A DNA stretch of 9,678 nucleotides from Holophagaceae bacterium. GTDB lineage: Bacteria; Acidobacteriota; Holophagae; Holophagales; Holophagaceae. Positions 1-6,673 of the stretch are shown here, piece after piece. The DNA is taken from the NCBI GenBank assembly GCA_003158505.1, contig PMJK01000050.1, positions 203-9,880 of the forward strand, read 5' to 3'. The notes beneath the pieces are model-generated. The model did not search any database. It saw only the letters and a program-made list of their open reading frames with translations, and was not told where the DNA came from. Made by a program: the position numbers and the translations under genes. Numbering within the stretch: the first letter of the stretch is position 1; each line of letters opens with the position of its first letter.

Positions 1-782
1 TCCAGGCCCCGTTCCCGGTAGACCTGGGCCTCCGATTCGCGCCCCTCGGCCCTCAACAGGCTTTCGAGGTTGCCGCAGGGGGCGCCGTCCCTGGGATCGA
101 CCTGGATGGCCGTGAGGAAAGACTTTTCCGCCTCGGCATCGAGCCCCTGGTTCCGCTGGACCACACCCAGGATGTTCCATCCCACACCCAGGCCAGGATC
201 CATCTGGACGGATTTGAAGGCAAACGCCAAGGCATCCTCCGTTCGGGATTCCGCCAGTTGCTCCACCGCGCGGTTGCTATAGAACAGGGCCAGAACGCGT
301 TTGGCTTCCAGCGGAACGATGAGTTGCGAACCTCGCCGAATCTCAGGCAGAAAGTCGGCGACGACTTCCTGGCCCACCATGCCTGCTGGCACTATCGCCA
401 CCACATGCCTCTCGTAGCGCACCATGGAACCCACCCGGCGCCAATGGCTGACCCGCAGGGACTCGCCATAGTGGGCGTCGAGGCCGATGGATTTGCAGGC
501 GACCACGGAAAGGGCCATCAAGGTGAGGCAGTTGGCCTTGCGGTCCCGCCAGGCCTCGGTGGGTGTCCGGGTGTAGGCGTTGTCATAGGTGATGCCGAGT
601 CCGCCTGCTTCGGGAGGGGCAAAAAAGGCCTTCAATAGAGCTCCTACCTTGGCCGCGACCCCCTGCTGAGTCAGGGTGTGCTGCCGGGCAAAGACCTGCA
701 ACTCGGGAGGAGCCGCGAACGGATCTTCCCCCGCCACCAGCAGGGCCGCGCCAAACAGAAGGGACAGAATTCGCAGGCGCAC
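1..782 (-). CDS. Secreted transglutaminase-like protein with TPR repeats (partial, 3' end missing)
   Basis: The reading frame opens with GTG at 782 and stays open to the left edge, giving 260 complete codons with no stop. GTG is preferred because GGGAG lies about eight bases upstream and the first residues form a signal peptide (VRLRILSLLFGAALLVAG). A transglutaminase-like core follows: Cys85 in RKANCLT, His126 in RHVVAIV and Asp143 in VVADFLP are spaced like the Cys-His-Asp triad of that superfamily. From about residue 165 onward are two TPR repeats and the start of a third (for example YSNRAVEQL, GWNILGVVQRNQG, DPRDGAPCGNLESLL). Bacterial proteins of this type are exported and probably act as cysteine peptidases or peptide-binding scaffolds; the substrate is unknown. 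It is divergent from the formyltransferase gene, 78 bases away. The fold call is fairly safe, but activity and C-terminus cannot be judged. Confidence 0.85.
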   Translation of the reverse strand, partial: MRLRILSLLFGAALLVAGEDPFAAPPELQVFARQHTLTQQGVAAKVGALLKAFFAPPEAGGLGITYDNAYTRTPTEAWRDRKANCLTLMALSVVACKSIGLDAHYGESLRVSHWRRVGSMVRYERHVVAIVPAGMVGQEVVADFLPEIRRGSQLIVPLEAKRVLALFYSNRAVEQLAESRTEDALAFAFKSVQMDPGLGVGWNILGVVQRNQGLDAEAEKSFLTAIQVDPRDGAPCGNLESLLRAEGRESEAQVYRERGL

Positions 783-860
783 GGGAAAGCTCCCAACTCA
801 ACATAGGTCTGCGGACAGGGAATTCCATGAATATGCCATCCTGGATGTTCCGGAGGAATC

Positions 861-1787
861 ATGTCCAAGCCGACGGCCGTGGTCTGTGCCTATTCCAGCG
901 TGGGAACCGCGGCCTTGGAAGGGTTGTTGGAGGCGGGCGTCGAGATTCGCGGCCTGTACACCTATCCCCAGGGCGCCGATGAACAATGGTTCACCCCCCC
1001 GGCCACCGTGGCCCAGGCTCGGGGCATTCCCGTGCATCTGGCCCCGGTCTTCAACGACGATGCCGTCTATGATGCCATCCAGGCCCTCCGTCCCGACTTC
1101 CTGTTCAGCTTTTATTTCCGGGAGATGATCCAGGGCCGCTTTCTGGAGATCCCGCGGCTCGGCGCCTACAACCTGCACGGCAGCCTGCTGCCCAAGTACC
1201 GCGGGCGGGCCCCCCTCAACTGGGTGTTGGTGAAAGGCGAAACGGAAACCGGCATCACCCTCCACGCCATGACCCCCAAACCGGACGATGGCCACATCGT
1301 GGCCCAGGCCCGGTTGTCCATCGCCTGGGACGAAACCGCCCTTAGCCTCACGGACAAGGCTGCAGAGGCCGGGCGGCCTCTGGTCCGTGATGCCATCCCC
1401 GGGTTGGTGGATGGTTCCATCCGGCGGATCGACCAGAAGACCCTGGGAGCCTCCACCTACTTTGGCGGTCGCAAGCCCGCGGACTCGCGCCTGGATTTCT
1501 CCATGAGCGTGCAGGAGGTGTTCAACCAGATCCGCGCCGTGGCAGACCCTTGGCCGAACGCCTTCCTGGAGACCTCGACAGGGACGGTGAAGGTCGCCTG
1601 GGCCCTGCCCAGCTCCGAGCCTTGCCCTCCCGGGCAGTTCCGTATCACCCGAGAAGGTGTGCTGCTGGGGTTCTCGGACGGCGCGCTGCGGCTCCATGCG
1701 CTCCGCAGGGGCACCCACCGCAGCGAGCGCCCCTCGGATCACGCCCAGTGGCTTAAGGAACTGGGCGTTCCCGGCATGGTGGACTGA
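861..1787 (+). CDS. ArnA-type formyltransferase (10-formyl-THF dependent)
   Basis: This 308-residue protein starts at ATG 861, with GGAGG four bases upstream. It matches the formyl_transferase fold of ArnA and methionyl-tRNA formyltransferase. The catalytic set is present: Asn104 and His106 in YNLHGSLLPKYRGR, and Asp142 in KPDDG. The FSFYFREMI and LLPKYRGRAPLNW stretches resemble the ArnA N-terminal domain more than Fmt, so the likely acceptor is a sugar 4-amine such as UDP-4-amino-4-deoxy-L-arabinose, with N10-formyltetrahydrofolate as donor. Residues from about 200 to the end fit the C-terminal OB-like domain. The decarboxylase half of enteric ArnA is absent, and no arn, pmr or nucleotide-sugar gene is visible nearby, so the substrate is uncertain. 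It could serve another amino-sugar or lipid A modification. The gene runs convergently into malic enzyme, with 6 bases between the stop codons. Confidence 0.85.
   Translation: MSKPTAVVCAYSSVGTAALEGLLEAGVEIRGLYTYPQGADEQWFTPPATVAQARGIPVHLAPVFNDDAVYDAIQALRPDFLFSFYFREMIQGRFLEIPRLGAYNLHGSLLPKYRGRAPLNWVLVKGETETGITLHAMTPKPDDGHIVAQARLSIAWDETALSLTDKAAEAGRPLVRDAIPGLVDGSIRRIDQKTLGASTYFGGRKPADSRLDFSMSVQEVFNQIRAVADPWPNAFLETSTGTVKVAWALPSSEPCPPGQFRITREGVLLGFSDGALRLHALRRGTHRSERPSDHAQWLKELGVPGMVD
1741..1768. repeat. Perfect 9-bp inverted repeat at the convergent gene ends
   Basis: ACGCCCAGT (1741-1749) and ACTGGGCGT (1760-1768) are exact reverse complements around a 10-base loop. The repeat lies inside the last codons of the formyltransferase and about 25 bases past the malic enzyme stop codon. 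It could help end the minus-strand malic enzyme transcript, but neither side has a directly adjoining T-run. Coincidence of coding sequence is possible. Confidence 0.4.
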
Positions 1788-1793
1788 CCTGTT

Positions 1794-3551
1794 TTAGAGA
1801 TGCCTGGCCAGGCTGGGTCCTACATCGGATGAGTCCAGGAGGGTCGGATCCATGGGCATATAGACCGGATCCCACATGGCAGCGGCCACGGCGCCGGGAA
1901 TGTCAGCTTCGGCGAGGATCCTGTCCGCCAGACCCTCCTCCTGGGCGGCTCTGATCACGGCCGCCGCCACCGCCTTCGTGACGCGCCGGATTTGACCCGT
2001 GGGCGGGAAAAGGCTCCCAGCCTGAAGATCCTCAGAACTGACCTCGTGGGCCAGCTGGTGGGCGGCCGCTGCGAACATTCCATCGGTCACCTCCCGGGCG
2101 TGCGAGATCATCACGCCCAGACCCAGGCCCGGGAAAATGAAGACGTTATTCCCCTGGCCAATTCGATGGTCTCGCCCACCATAGGTCACGGTTCCCGAGG
2201 GGCTTCCCGTGGCAACCAGGGCCCGGCCCTCGGACCAGGCAAGGATATCCATGGGCTTGGCCTCGCACTTACTCGTCGGGTTGGACATGGGCAGCACGAC
2301 GGGGCGTTCTGTGTGAACCGCCATCTCCCGGATGGCCTCCTCAGTGAACGCGCCGGGGTCGCCGGAGGTCCCGATGAGCATCGTCGGCTTGTAGGCGCGG
2401 ATGACGGAAGTGAGATCGCGCTTAGCGTCTTTCCCAAGCCCCATGCGCTCAGCCAGCGCCACCGGCCAGGCAAACTCCCGCTGCACGGGATCCAGGAGCG
2501 GATCATCCTCGACCAGGAGGCCCTGGAGGTCGATGTTGGCCGTGGCCAGCACCAGGTCTTCCCCTTCGAGCCCCTCGCGCTTCAAGGTCGCGCGCACAAG
2601 CCGGGAGATGCCGATTCCAGCCGCGCCAGACCCGAAGAACAGGACCCTCTGCTGGCGGATGGGGGTTCCCGTGGCCCTGGACCCGGCAATCAGGGCTGCC
2701 ACGCCCACGGCTGAGGTGCCCTGGATGTCATCGTTGAAGCTGGTGATGACCTGGCGATAGCGGTCGAGCAGGCGCATAGCGTTGAATTTCTTGAAATCCT
2801 CCCATTGAAGCAGAGCCTTCGGAAATCTCAGCTTCACCGCGTGGACAAATTCCTCGACCAGGGAATCGTATTCGGCACCCCGCAGCCGAGGGGCCCGCCA
2901 TCCGAGGTAGAGTTCGTCCGAGAGCAGAGCCTGGTTGTCCGTGCCCACATCCAGGCTGATAGGCAGTGTCTGCCAGGGCGGGATCCCGGCCGCGGCGGTA
3001 TAAAGGGCCAATTTCCCGATGGGAATGCCCATGCCGCCCGCCCCCTGGTCACCCAGGCCGAGAATCCGCTCGTTGTCCGTGACCACGATCAGGCGCACAT
3101 CGTCGAAGGGCGCATTGCCGAGTACCTCCTGGATTCGGCCCCGGTGTTCTGGCGTGATCCAGATCCCCCGCGCCCTGCGGAAGATGCGACTGAACTCCTG
3201 ACAGGCCTGCCCCACGGTCGGGGTATAGACGATCGGCAGGAACTCCTCGATGTGATCGATCAGCACGCGATAGAAGAGGTACTCGTTCCGGTCCTGCAGC
3301 GCGGCGAGCCCGATGTATTTCTCAAGCGGATCCTTCTTCCGGGTGATGTTGGCGTAGACCCGCTCAGATTGCTGCTCCATGGTGCTTACCGCGTGGGGAA
3401 GCAGGCCCTCGAGCCCCAGGCAGGAACGTTCCTCGATGGTGAAGGCCGTTCCCTTGGTGAACATCGGATGCCTCAGGAGCCGCACCCCGCGGTACGGCAC
3501 CGTGAGCCGCGCCCTGCCCCCGACTTCGAACCTCAGACCATATCGTTCCAT
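1794..3551 (-). CDS. maeA: Malic enzyme, probably NAD-dependent
   Basis: Malic enzyme converts malate to pyruvate and CO2 with reduction of NAD(P). I start it at ATG 3551 (585 residues), because AAGGAGGG sits seven bases upstream. A longer in-frame start at 3626 would add 25 residues of non-conserved sequence. Signature residues are Tyr109 in YTPTVGQACQEF, Lys180 in GDQGAGGMGIPIGKL, the metal ligands in QWEDF (Glu251, Asp252) and FNDDIQGT (Asp274/275), the dinucleotide loop GSGAAGIGI (307-315), and the family stretches MSNPTSKCEA and GQGNNVFIFPG. Asp341 in ANIDLQGLL occupies the place of the acidic residue at the end of the second strand in E. coli MaeA and favours NAD. Length fits the large (about 560-590 residue) class. 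It lies 202 bases downstream of asnA on the same strand, so it may be cotranscribed or have its own promoter. Confidence 0.95.
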   Translation of the reverse strand: MERYGLRFEVGGRARLTVPYRGVRLLRHPMFTKGTAFTIEERSCLGLEGLLPHAVSTMEQQSERVYANITRKKDPLEKYIGLAALQDRNEYLFYRVLIDHIEEFLPIVYTPTVGQACQEFSRIFRRARGIWITPEHRGRIQEVLGNAPFDDVRLIVVTDNERILGLGDQGAGGMGIPIGKLALYTAAAGIPPWQTLPISLDVGTDNQALLSDELYLGWRAPRLRGAEYDSLVEEFVHAVKLRFPKALLQWEDFKKFNAMRLLDRYRQVITSFNDDIQGTSAVGVAALIAGSRATGTPIRQQRVLFFGSGAAGIGISRLVRATLKREGLEGEDLVLATANIDLQGLLVEDDPLLDPVQREFAWPVALAERMGLGKDAKRDLTSVIRAYKPTMLIGTSGDPGAFTEEAIREMAVHTERPVVLPMSNPTSKCEAKPMDILAWSEGRALVATGSPSGTVTYGGRDHRIGQGNNVFIFPGLGLGVMISHAREVTDGMFAAAAHQLAHEVSSEDLQAGSLFPPTGQIRRVTKAVAAAVIRAAQEEGLADRILAEADIPGAVAAAMWDPVYMPMDPTLLDSSDVGPSLARHL

Positions 3552-3662
3552 GGCTTTGCCCTCCTTCTCGTGGCTCAGGAACCCTCTACACGGATGCAGC
3601 CGTGCCACTGGCCGAAGCGGCCCCACCGGGGGCGGAGATGCTGCCGAATGAGGATGGCCACA

Positions 3663-3677
3663 TCAACAATCAACAAT
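3663..3677. repeat. Two-copy 7-bp tandem repeat upstream of malic enzyme
   Basis: TCAACAA occurs twice back to back (3663-3669, 3670-3676), giving an AT-rich patch in otherwise GC-rich DNA about 112 bases upstream of the malic enzyme start. Read on the minus strand it is TTGTTGA twice. The position suits a regulatory site. I could not pair it with a good -35/-10. The rest of the 202-base asnA-maeA gap holds only the hairpin at 3720-3739. Confidence 0.3.
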
Positions 3678-3719
3678 CCCAAATGTGTACTCGCCCTCCG
3701 GTGTTGTCCAGCCCCGAGC

Positions 3720-3739
3720 AGCCCAGTCCGCCCTGGGCT
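3720..3739 (-). terminator. Candidate hairpin downstream of asnA
   Basis: AGCCCAG (3720-3726) pairs perfectly with CTGGGCT (3733-3739) around a 6-base loop, beginning 14 bases after the asnA stop codon. In the asnA direction no T-run follows, so this is not a classical intrinsic terminator. It may slow polymerase or protect the 3' end. Confidence 0.35.
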
Positions 3740-3753
3740 TTCACAGGTTTTCA

Positions 3754-4881
3754 TCACTCGAGGACATGGATGTTCTTTTTCGAGCAGATCTCTTTCAACT
3801 GCTTGGGCCACACACTGACCGTGACCTCTCCGAGATGCGCCGTGCGCAGGAGGTACATGAAGGTCCGGGCCTGGCCAATGCCACCACCGATGGAGAGGGG
3901 GATCAGGTCCTTCAGGATGGCCTGGTGGTAGGGGAGGCTCAGGAACCCCAACTGACGGGAGATCTCCAACTGGGCCCGCAGCGTCTCCTTCGTCACCCGG
4001 ATGCCCATGGAAGTCAGTTCATGACGCCGCTTGGTGATGGGGTTCCACACGAGAATGTCGCCGTTGAGCCCATGGGTACTCCGTCCCGTCATGGACGAGG
4101 TGTCGGTGGCCCAGTCGTCATAGTCCGCGGCCCGCATCTCGTGCGGATAGCCGTCCTTCAGCACCCAGCCGATGCCGATGATGAACACGGCGGGATACTT
4201 CTGGAGAATGGCCGTCTCCCGCTGCTTCCGGGGCAGGTCCGGGTACATCTCCAGCAGGTCTTCCGCGTGGATGAACACCAGTTCCTCGGGGAAGTTGGGC
4301 AGCCCGCCCGCCTTCAGGGCCGGGAACTGAGCCTGGGCCTCGCGCCCGGCGCCCAGGATTACCTTCCAGATCTTCCGGACTGTGTCTTTGAGGAAGTCAA
4401 GGTTCCGCTGGTCGAAGGTCATCCGCCGCTCCCAGTCCCACTGATCCACATAAGAACTGTGGTCGTGGTCCAGGAAGTAATCCTTCCGTACCGCGCGCAT
4501 GTCCGTGCAGATGCCTTCGCCAGGCTGGCAGCCGAACTGGGCCAATGCCATGCGCTTCCACTTGGTGGCCGCCTGAACCACCTGCGCCTGGATGGGGCTG
4601 GACAGCCCGAGCCCACAGGAAAACTCCACCGGGGTGCGAGAGCCGTCCCGATCCAGGTAGTCATTCACCCCGCTGGCGCGGTCCACGATCAGCGGAACCT
4701 GCACCATGTCGAGGTTCAGTTCCCGGCAGAGGTGGTCTTCGATATACCGCTTCACCACAAAGACGGCTCTCTGAGTATCCATCCGGTTCAACAGAGGTTT
4801 GTACCCCATCGGGAGGATCTTCTCGACCTCCTCGTAGGTGCCTATGCCCGGTCCTGCCAGATCCGCGGTCTTGTCAGACAT
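3754..4881 (-). CDS. asnA: Aspartate-ammonia ligase (asparagine synthetase A)
   Basis: AsnA makes asparagine from aspartate, ammonia and ATP via an aspartyl-AMP intermediate, using a class II aminoacyl-tRNA-synthetase-like fold. The 375-residue protein starts at ATG 4881, with GGAGGAGG seven bases upstream; an upstream in-frame ATG at 4959 lacks conserved sequence. Conserved AsnA stretches are TQRAVFVVKRYIE, VPLIVD, DMRAVRKDYFLDHDHS, VDQWDWE, the APDYDDW equivalent AADYDDW (251-257), HGLNGDILVWNP, the SSMGIRV equivalent TSMGIRV, and the motif-3-like IGGGIGQAR (331-339) followed by HLGEVTVSVWP. It is some 45 residues longer than E. coli AsnA (about 330), partly from the N-terminus, from around residues 179-196 and from a C-terminal tail. 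AsnA is ammonia-dependent and lacks the glutaminase domain of AsnB. It lies divergent from the KAS III gene. Confidence 0.96.
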   Translation of the reverse strand: MSDKTADLAGPGIGTYEEVEKILPMGYKPLLNRMDTQRAVFVVKRYIEDHLCRELNLDMVQVPLIVDRASGVNDYLDRDGSRTPVEFSCGLGLSSPIQAQVVQAATKWKRMALAQFGCQPGEGICTDMRAVRKDYFLDHDHSSYVDQWDWERRMTFDQRNLDFLKDTVRKIWKVILGAGREAQAQFPALKAGGLPNFPEELVFIHAEDLLEMYPDLPRKQRETAILQKYPAVFIIGIGWVLKDGYPHEMRAADYDDWATDTSSMTGRSTHGLNGDILVWNPITKRRHELTSMGIRVTKETLRAQLEISRQLGFLSLPYHQAILKDLIPLSIGGGIGQARTFMYLLRTAHLGEVTVSVWPKQLKEICSKKNIHVLE

Positions 4882-4961
4882 GAGATTTCCTCCTCCGCGC
4901 AACACGGGGAGGCGGCCCGCTCCGAACCATTCCGGGGTGACCTTCCCCGAACGCAGCACCG

Positions 4962-4990
4962 AAGATAGTCATCAGTTCTGCAAAATACAA
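4962..4990 (-). promoter_or_regulatory. Candidate sigma70-type promoter for asnA
   Basis: Read on the minus strand, TTGTAT (4985-4990) and TATCTT (4962-4967) are separated by 17 bases. Each matches its consensus box at 4 of 6 positions. This would start the transcript roughly 75 bases before the asnA ATG. It lies in a locally AT-rich patch of the divergent asnA/KAS III region. This is assigned from sequence alone. Confidence 0.4.
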
Positions 4991-5017
4991 GACTCCATCA
5001 TCATCATTAGTCCGCCC

Positions 5018-5033
5018 CTGCACTCGATTGCAG
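5018..5033. promoter_or_regulatory. 16-bp near-perfect palindrome in the asnA/KAS III divergent region
   Basis: The stretch CTGCACTCGATTGCAG is a dyad centred between 5025 and 5026, with 7 of 8 base pairs matching (C5023/T5028 is the only mismatch). It lies 60 bases upstream of the KAS III start and about 30 bases from the candidate asnA promoter. Size and position fit a dimeric repressor operator, but no regulator gene is in the window. A run of four CAT trinucleotides precedes it at 4996-5007. Confidence 0.35.
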
Positions 5034-5092
5034 TTCTTCAGGTTCCGCCAACTGCCTCGGATATCCTTACCGGAAGTCAACGAAAGGTCCCC

Positions 5093-6148
5093 ATGCGAAG
5101 CGTCATCACCGGAACCGGCATCGGCGTGCCTCGGCATGTCGTCACGAACGAAGCCCTGTCGGGGCTCATGGACACCTCGGACGAATGGATCCGCGTGCGC
5201 AGCGGCATCCAGGAACGGCGCTACGCCGATCCGGGACAGGGCTCCGCGGACCTCGGCGTGATGGCGGCCGGGAATGCCATCGCCGATGCAGGCCTGACCC
5301 CGCGTGACATCGATGTTGTCGTCTTCGCCACGATGACTCCGGATTTTCTGCTTCCGGGCAACGGTCCCCTGCTCCAGGTCGCCCTCGGCCTGGGGGACAT
5401 CCCCACCTTCGACATCCGGCAGCAGTGCAGTGGCTTCCTCTATGGTCTGGAGCTGGCGGACCTGTTCATCCAGAGCGGCCGCTACCGGCGGGTGCTCCTG
5501 GTGGGTGCCGAGGTCCATACGGCCTTCATGCCCTGGCATCTGGGCTGGGACACCCTCATCGGCCAATCGACGCGGGAGATCACGGCAGCCGAACGGGCCG
5601 AAAATACCGCCAGCCGCGATCGGACGGTCCTCTTTGGAGATGGCGCCGGTGCGGTAGTGATCGAAGGTCGCGAGGGGACTGCGGGTCTCGGCCCTATTCG
5701 CCTCCACACGGACGGCACCGGGGCCGGTGTGCTGACGATGCTGGGGGCCAGCTTCAAGCGCCGGCCTTTCGTGACGCATGAACAGATCGATGCAGGCGAA
5801 ACCCTTCCCATCATGTCCGGTAAGGAGGTCTTCAGGTCCGCCGTGACGCTGATGCCCCAAGCTGTTCGAGAGGTTTGCGAACTGTCCGGTGTGGCCGTCG
5901 AAGCTCTGGACCTGGTGCTGATCCACCAGGCCAACCTCCGCATCATCGAAGCTGTGCAGAAGGCCCTCGGCCTGCCGGCGGAAAAGGTGCCCCACAACAT
6001 CGAACGCTACGGCAATACCACAGCCGCCACCCTGCCGATCCTGTTCCACGAGTGCCGCCAGCAGGGCCTCGTCCGACCCGGCATGAATGTGATGTTCACC
6101 GCCCTGGGATCCGGCCTCCACTGGGGTGCGGCCCTATACCGGACCTAG
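5093..6148 (+). CDS. 3-oxoacyl-ACP synthase III (FabH-like, KAS III)
   Basis: KAS III condenses an acyl-CoA primer with malonyl-ACP to begin fatty-acid synthesis. The start at ATG 5093 gives 351 residues and aligns with the normal family N-terminus (ITGTGIGVPRHVVTN). A weak AAAGG lies about five bases upstream. An in-frame ATG at 4838 is rejected because it runs back through the divergent gene. The catalytic triad is Cys112 in QQCSGF, His278 in LIHQAN and Asn308 in RYGNTTAAT. Trp32 and Arg36 in the DEWIRVRSGI motif match the CoA-binding residues of E. coli FabH. The protein is 34 residues longer than E. coli FabH. The extra length lies between Cys112 and His278, chiefly residues about 142-176 just before VLFGDGAGA. 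It stands alone, without plsX, fabD or acpP beside it, so it may be a specialised or branched-primer paralogue rather than the main FabH. An OleA-like thiolase is a less likely alternative. Confidence 0.9.
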   Translation: MRSVITGTGIGVPRHVVTNEALSGLMDTSDEWIRVRSGIQERRYADPGQGSADLGVMAAGNAIADAGLTPRDIDVVVFATMTPDFLLPGNGPLLQVALGLGDIPTFDIRQQCSGFLYGLELADLFIQSGRYRRVLLVGAEVHTAFMPWHLGWDTLIGQSTREITAAERAENTASRDRTVLFGDGAGAVVIEGREGTAGLGPIRLHTDGTGAGVLTMLGASFKRRPFVTHEQIDAGETLPIMSGKEVFRSAVTLMPQAVREVCELSGVAVEALDLVLIHQANLRIIEAVQKALGLPAEKVPHNIERYGNTTAATLPILFHECRQQGLVRPGMNVMFTALGSGLHWGAALYRT

Positions 6149-6153
6149 CCGAC

Positions 6154-6206
6154 CGCCGGATCGTGAAGCGTCCTGCGGAGCAGGACAGCGGAGCGAGGAT
6201 CCGGCG
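6154..6206 (+). terminator. Nested inverted repeat just after the KAS III stop codon
   Basis: An outer 9-bp perfect stem, CGCCGGATC (6154-6162) with GATCCGGCG (6198-6206), encloses an inner 7-bp perfect stem, GTCCTGC (6170-6176) with GCAGGAC (6180-6186), closed by the triloop GGA. The inner stem can gain two more pairs with one bulged A at 6187. It begins five bases past the stop codon. No T-run follows, so it may be a Rho-type 3'-end structure, a transcript stabiliser or a copy of a dispersed palindromic repeat. GCGGAGC occurs twice within it. Confidence 0.55.
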
Positions 6207-6228
6207 AGGAGGCTATGCCACTGATCGG

Positions 6229-6258
6229 TTGCCCATTGCGCATGTATGGGTCTAGAAT
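6229..6258 (+). promoter_or_regulatory. Candidate sigma70-type promoter for the PepSY-like gene
   Basis: TTGCCC (6229-6234) and TAGAAT (6253-6258) are 18 bases apart. The -10 box matches consensus at 5 of 6 positions and the -35 at 4 of 6. Transcription would begin about 20 bases upstream of ATG 6283, leaving just enough room for the ribosome binding site AGGAG at 6273-6277. The same CTAGAAT core occurs before the next gene. Confidence 0.55.
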
Positions 6259-6282
6259 GCCGATCATATCCCAGGAGCCCTC

Positions 6283-6621
6283 ATGCGCACGAACCCTTTG
6301 GCCTTGGCCTTGTTCGGCCCAGCCCTGATCCTTGCGGCAACTTCCATCCACGCCCGTACTCCGGGCACTGTCAAGTCGCCCAAGGAGGCCAAAGCCATCG
6401 CCGAACAGGACACCGGCGGCAAGGCCACGAGCGCCCGGCGCATTCCTTTGAATGGCGCCTCTGGCGGATGGGAGGTGGATGTGCGGATGCCCCGCGAGGA
6501 CAGAGGCTGGCGCTGCATCATCGACGCGGATACCCACATGATCCACAGCAAGATCCGCATCGACCAGCCCGGCCGTAAGGGGAAGGCGGAAGGGCCCGTC
6601 TTGATCAAGGGGACCCGCTGA
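6283..6621 (+). CDS. Small secreted PepSY-like protein
   Basis: This 112-residue protein starts at ATG 6283, with AGGAG five bases upstream. Residues 1-24 form a signal peptide (LALALFGPALILAATS) with likely cleavage after IHA. The mature part of about 88 residues resembles a single PepSY domain: a helix SPKEAKAIAEQDTGG, then a strand pattern GGWEVDVRM and WRCIIDADTHMIHSKIRI, which echoes the family pattern of a yeV-d strand followed by an iDa-tG turn, with the usual glycine replaced. PepSY proteins are periplasmic or surface modules thought to bind or inhibit peptidases, or to act in redox and metal systems. No peptidase, cytochrome or two-component partner is adjacent. The lysine- and arginine-rich C-terminus (RKGKAEGPVLIKGTR) is basic. 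The family call is by pattern only. It appears monocistronic. Confidence 0.65.
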   Translation: MRTNPLALALFGPALILAATSIHARTPGTVKSPKEAKAIAEQDTGGKATSARRIPLNGASGGWEVDVRMPREDRGWRCIIDADTHMIHSKIRIDQPGRKGKAEGPVLIKGTR

Positions 6622-6643
6622 GGGTGGCTGCCCGGTCCGCGCC

Positions 6644-6660
6644 GACCGTTCGCCGGTTTT
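6644..6660 (+). terminator. Weak intrinsic-terminator candidate after the PepSY-like gene
   Basis: ACCG (6645-6648) pairs with CGGT (6654-6657) around TTCGC, with a possible outer G-T wobble, and the stem ends in TTTT (6657-6660). The T-run in this GC-rich setting is suggestive, but the stem is only 4-5 bp. It lies 23 bases past the stop codon and 14 bases before the next promoter candidate. Confidence 0.3.
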
Positions 6661-6673
6661 GCAACTTGAAGCC

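Noticed and set aside
798..1742. 314-codon open frame on the minus strand opposite the formyltransferase
   Set aside because: It is antisense to a gene with intact catalytic motifs and a good ribosome binding site. Its translation shows no recognisable domain and is typical of GC-rich shadow frames.
3575..3811. Small minus-strand frame of 78 codons filling the asnA-maeA gap
   Set aside because: It overlaps the asnA end, has no convincing ribosome binding site or conserved pattern, and covers the likely promoter region of malic enzyme.
2805..3818. 337-codon plus-strand frame opposite malic enzyme and running into the asnA end
   Set aside because: It crosses two real minus-strand genes and their spacer, and the translation lacks any domain signal.
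3685..4968. 427-codon open frame on the plus strand opposite asnA
   Set aside because: The opposite strand encodes unmistakable AsnA motifs, and this frame has no family resemblance.
4996..5007. Four tandem CAT trinucleotides as a possible phase-variation tract
   Set aside because: Four copies is too short to expect slippage, and it lies outside any reading frame or promoter spacer that I can define.
4838..5092. Extended N-terminus for KAS III from ATG 4838
   Set aside because: It would overlap the start of divergent asnA and add 85 non-family residues before the standard KAS III N-terminus.
4874..6121. 415-codon open frame on the minus strand opposite KAS III
   Set aside because: It is antisense to a clear KAS III with its full catalytic triad. 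The translation is low-complexity and also overlaps the asnA start.
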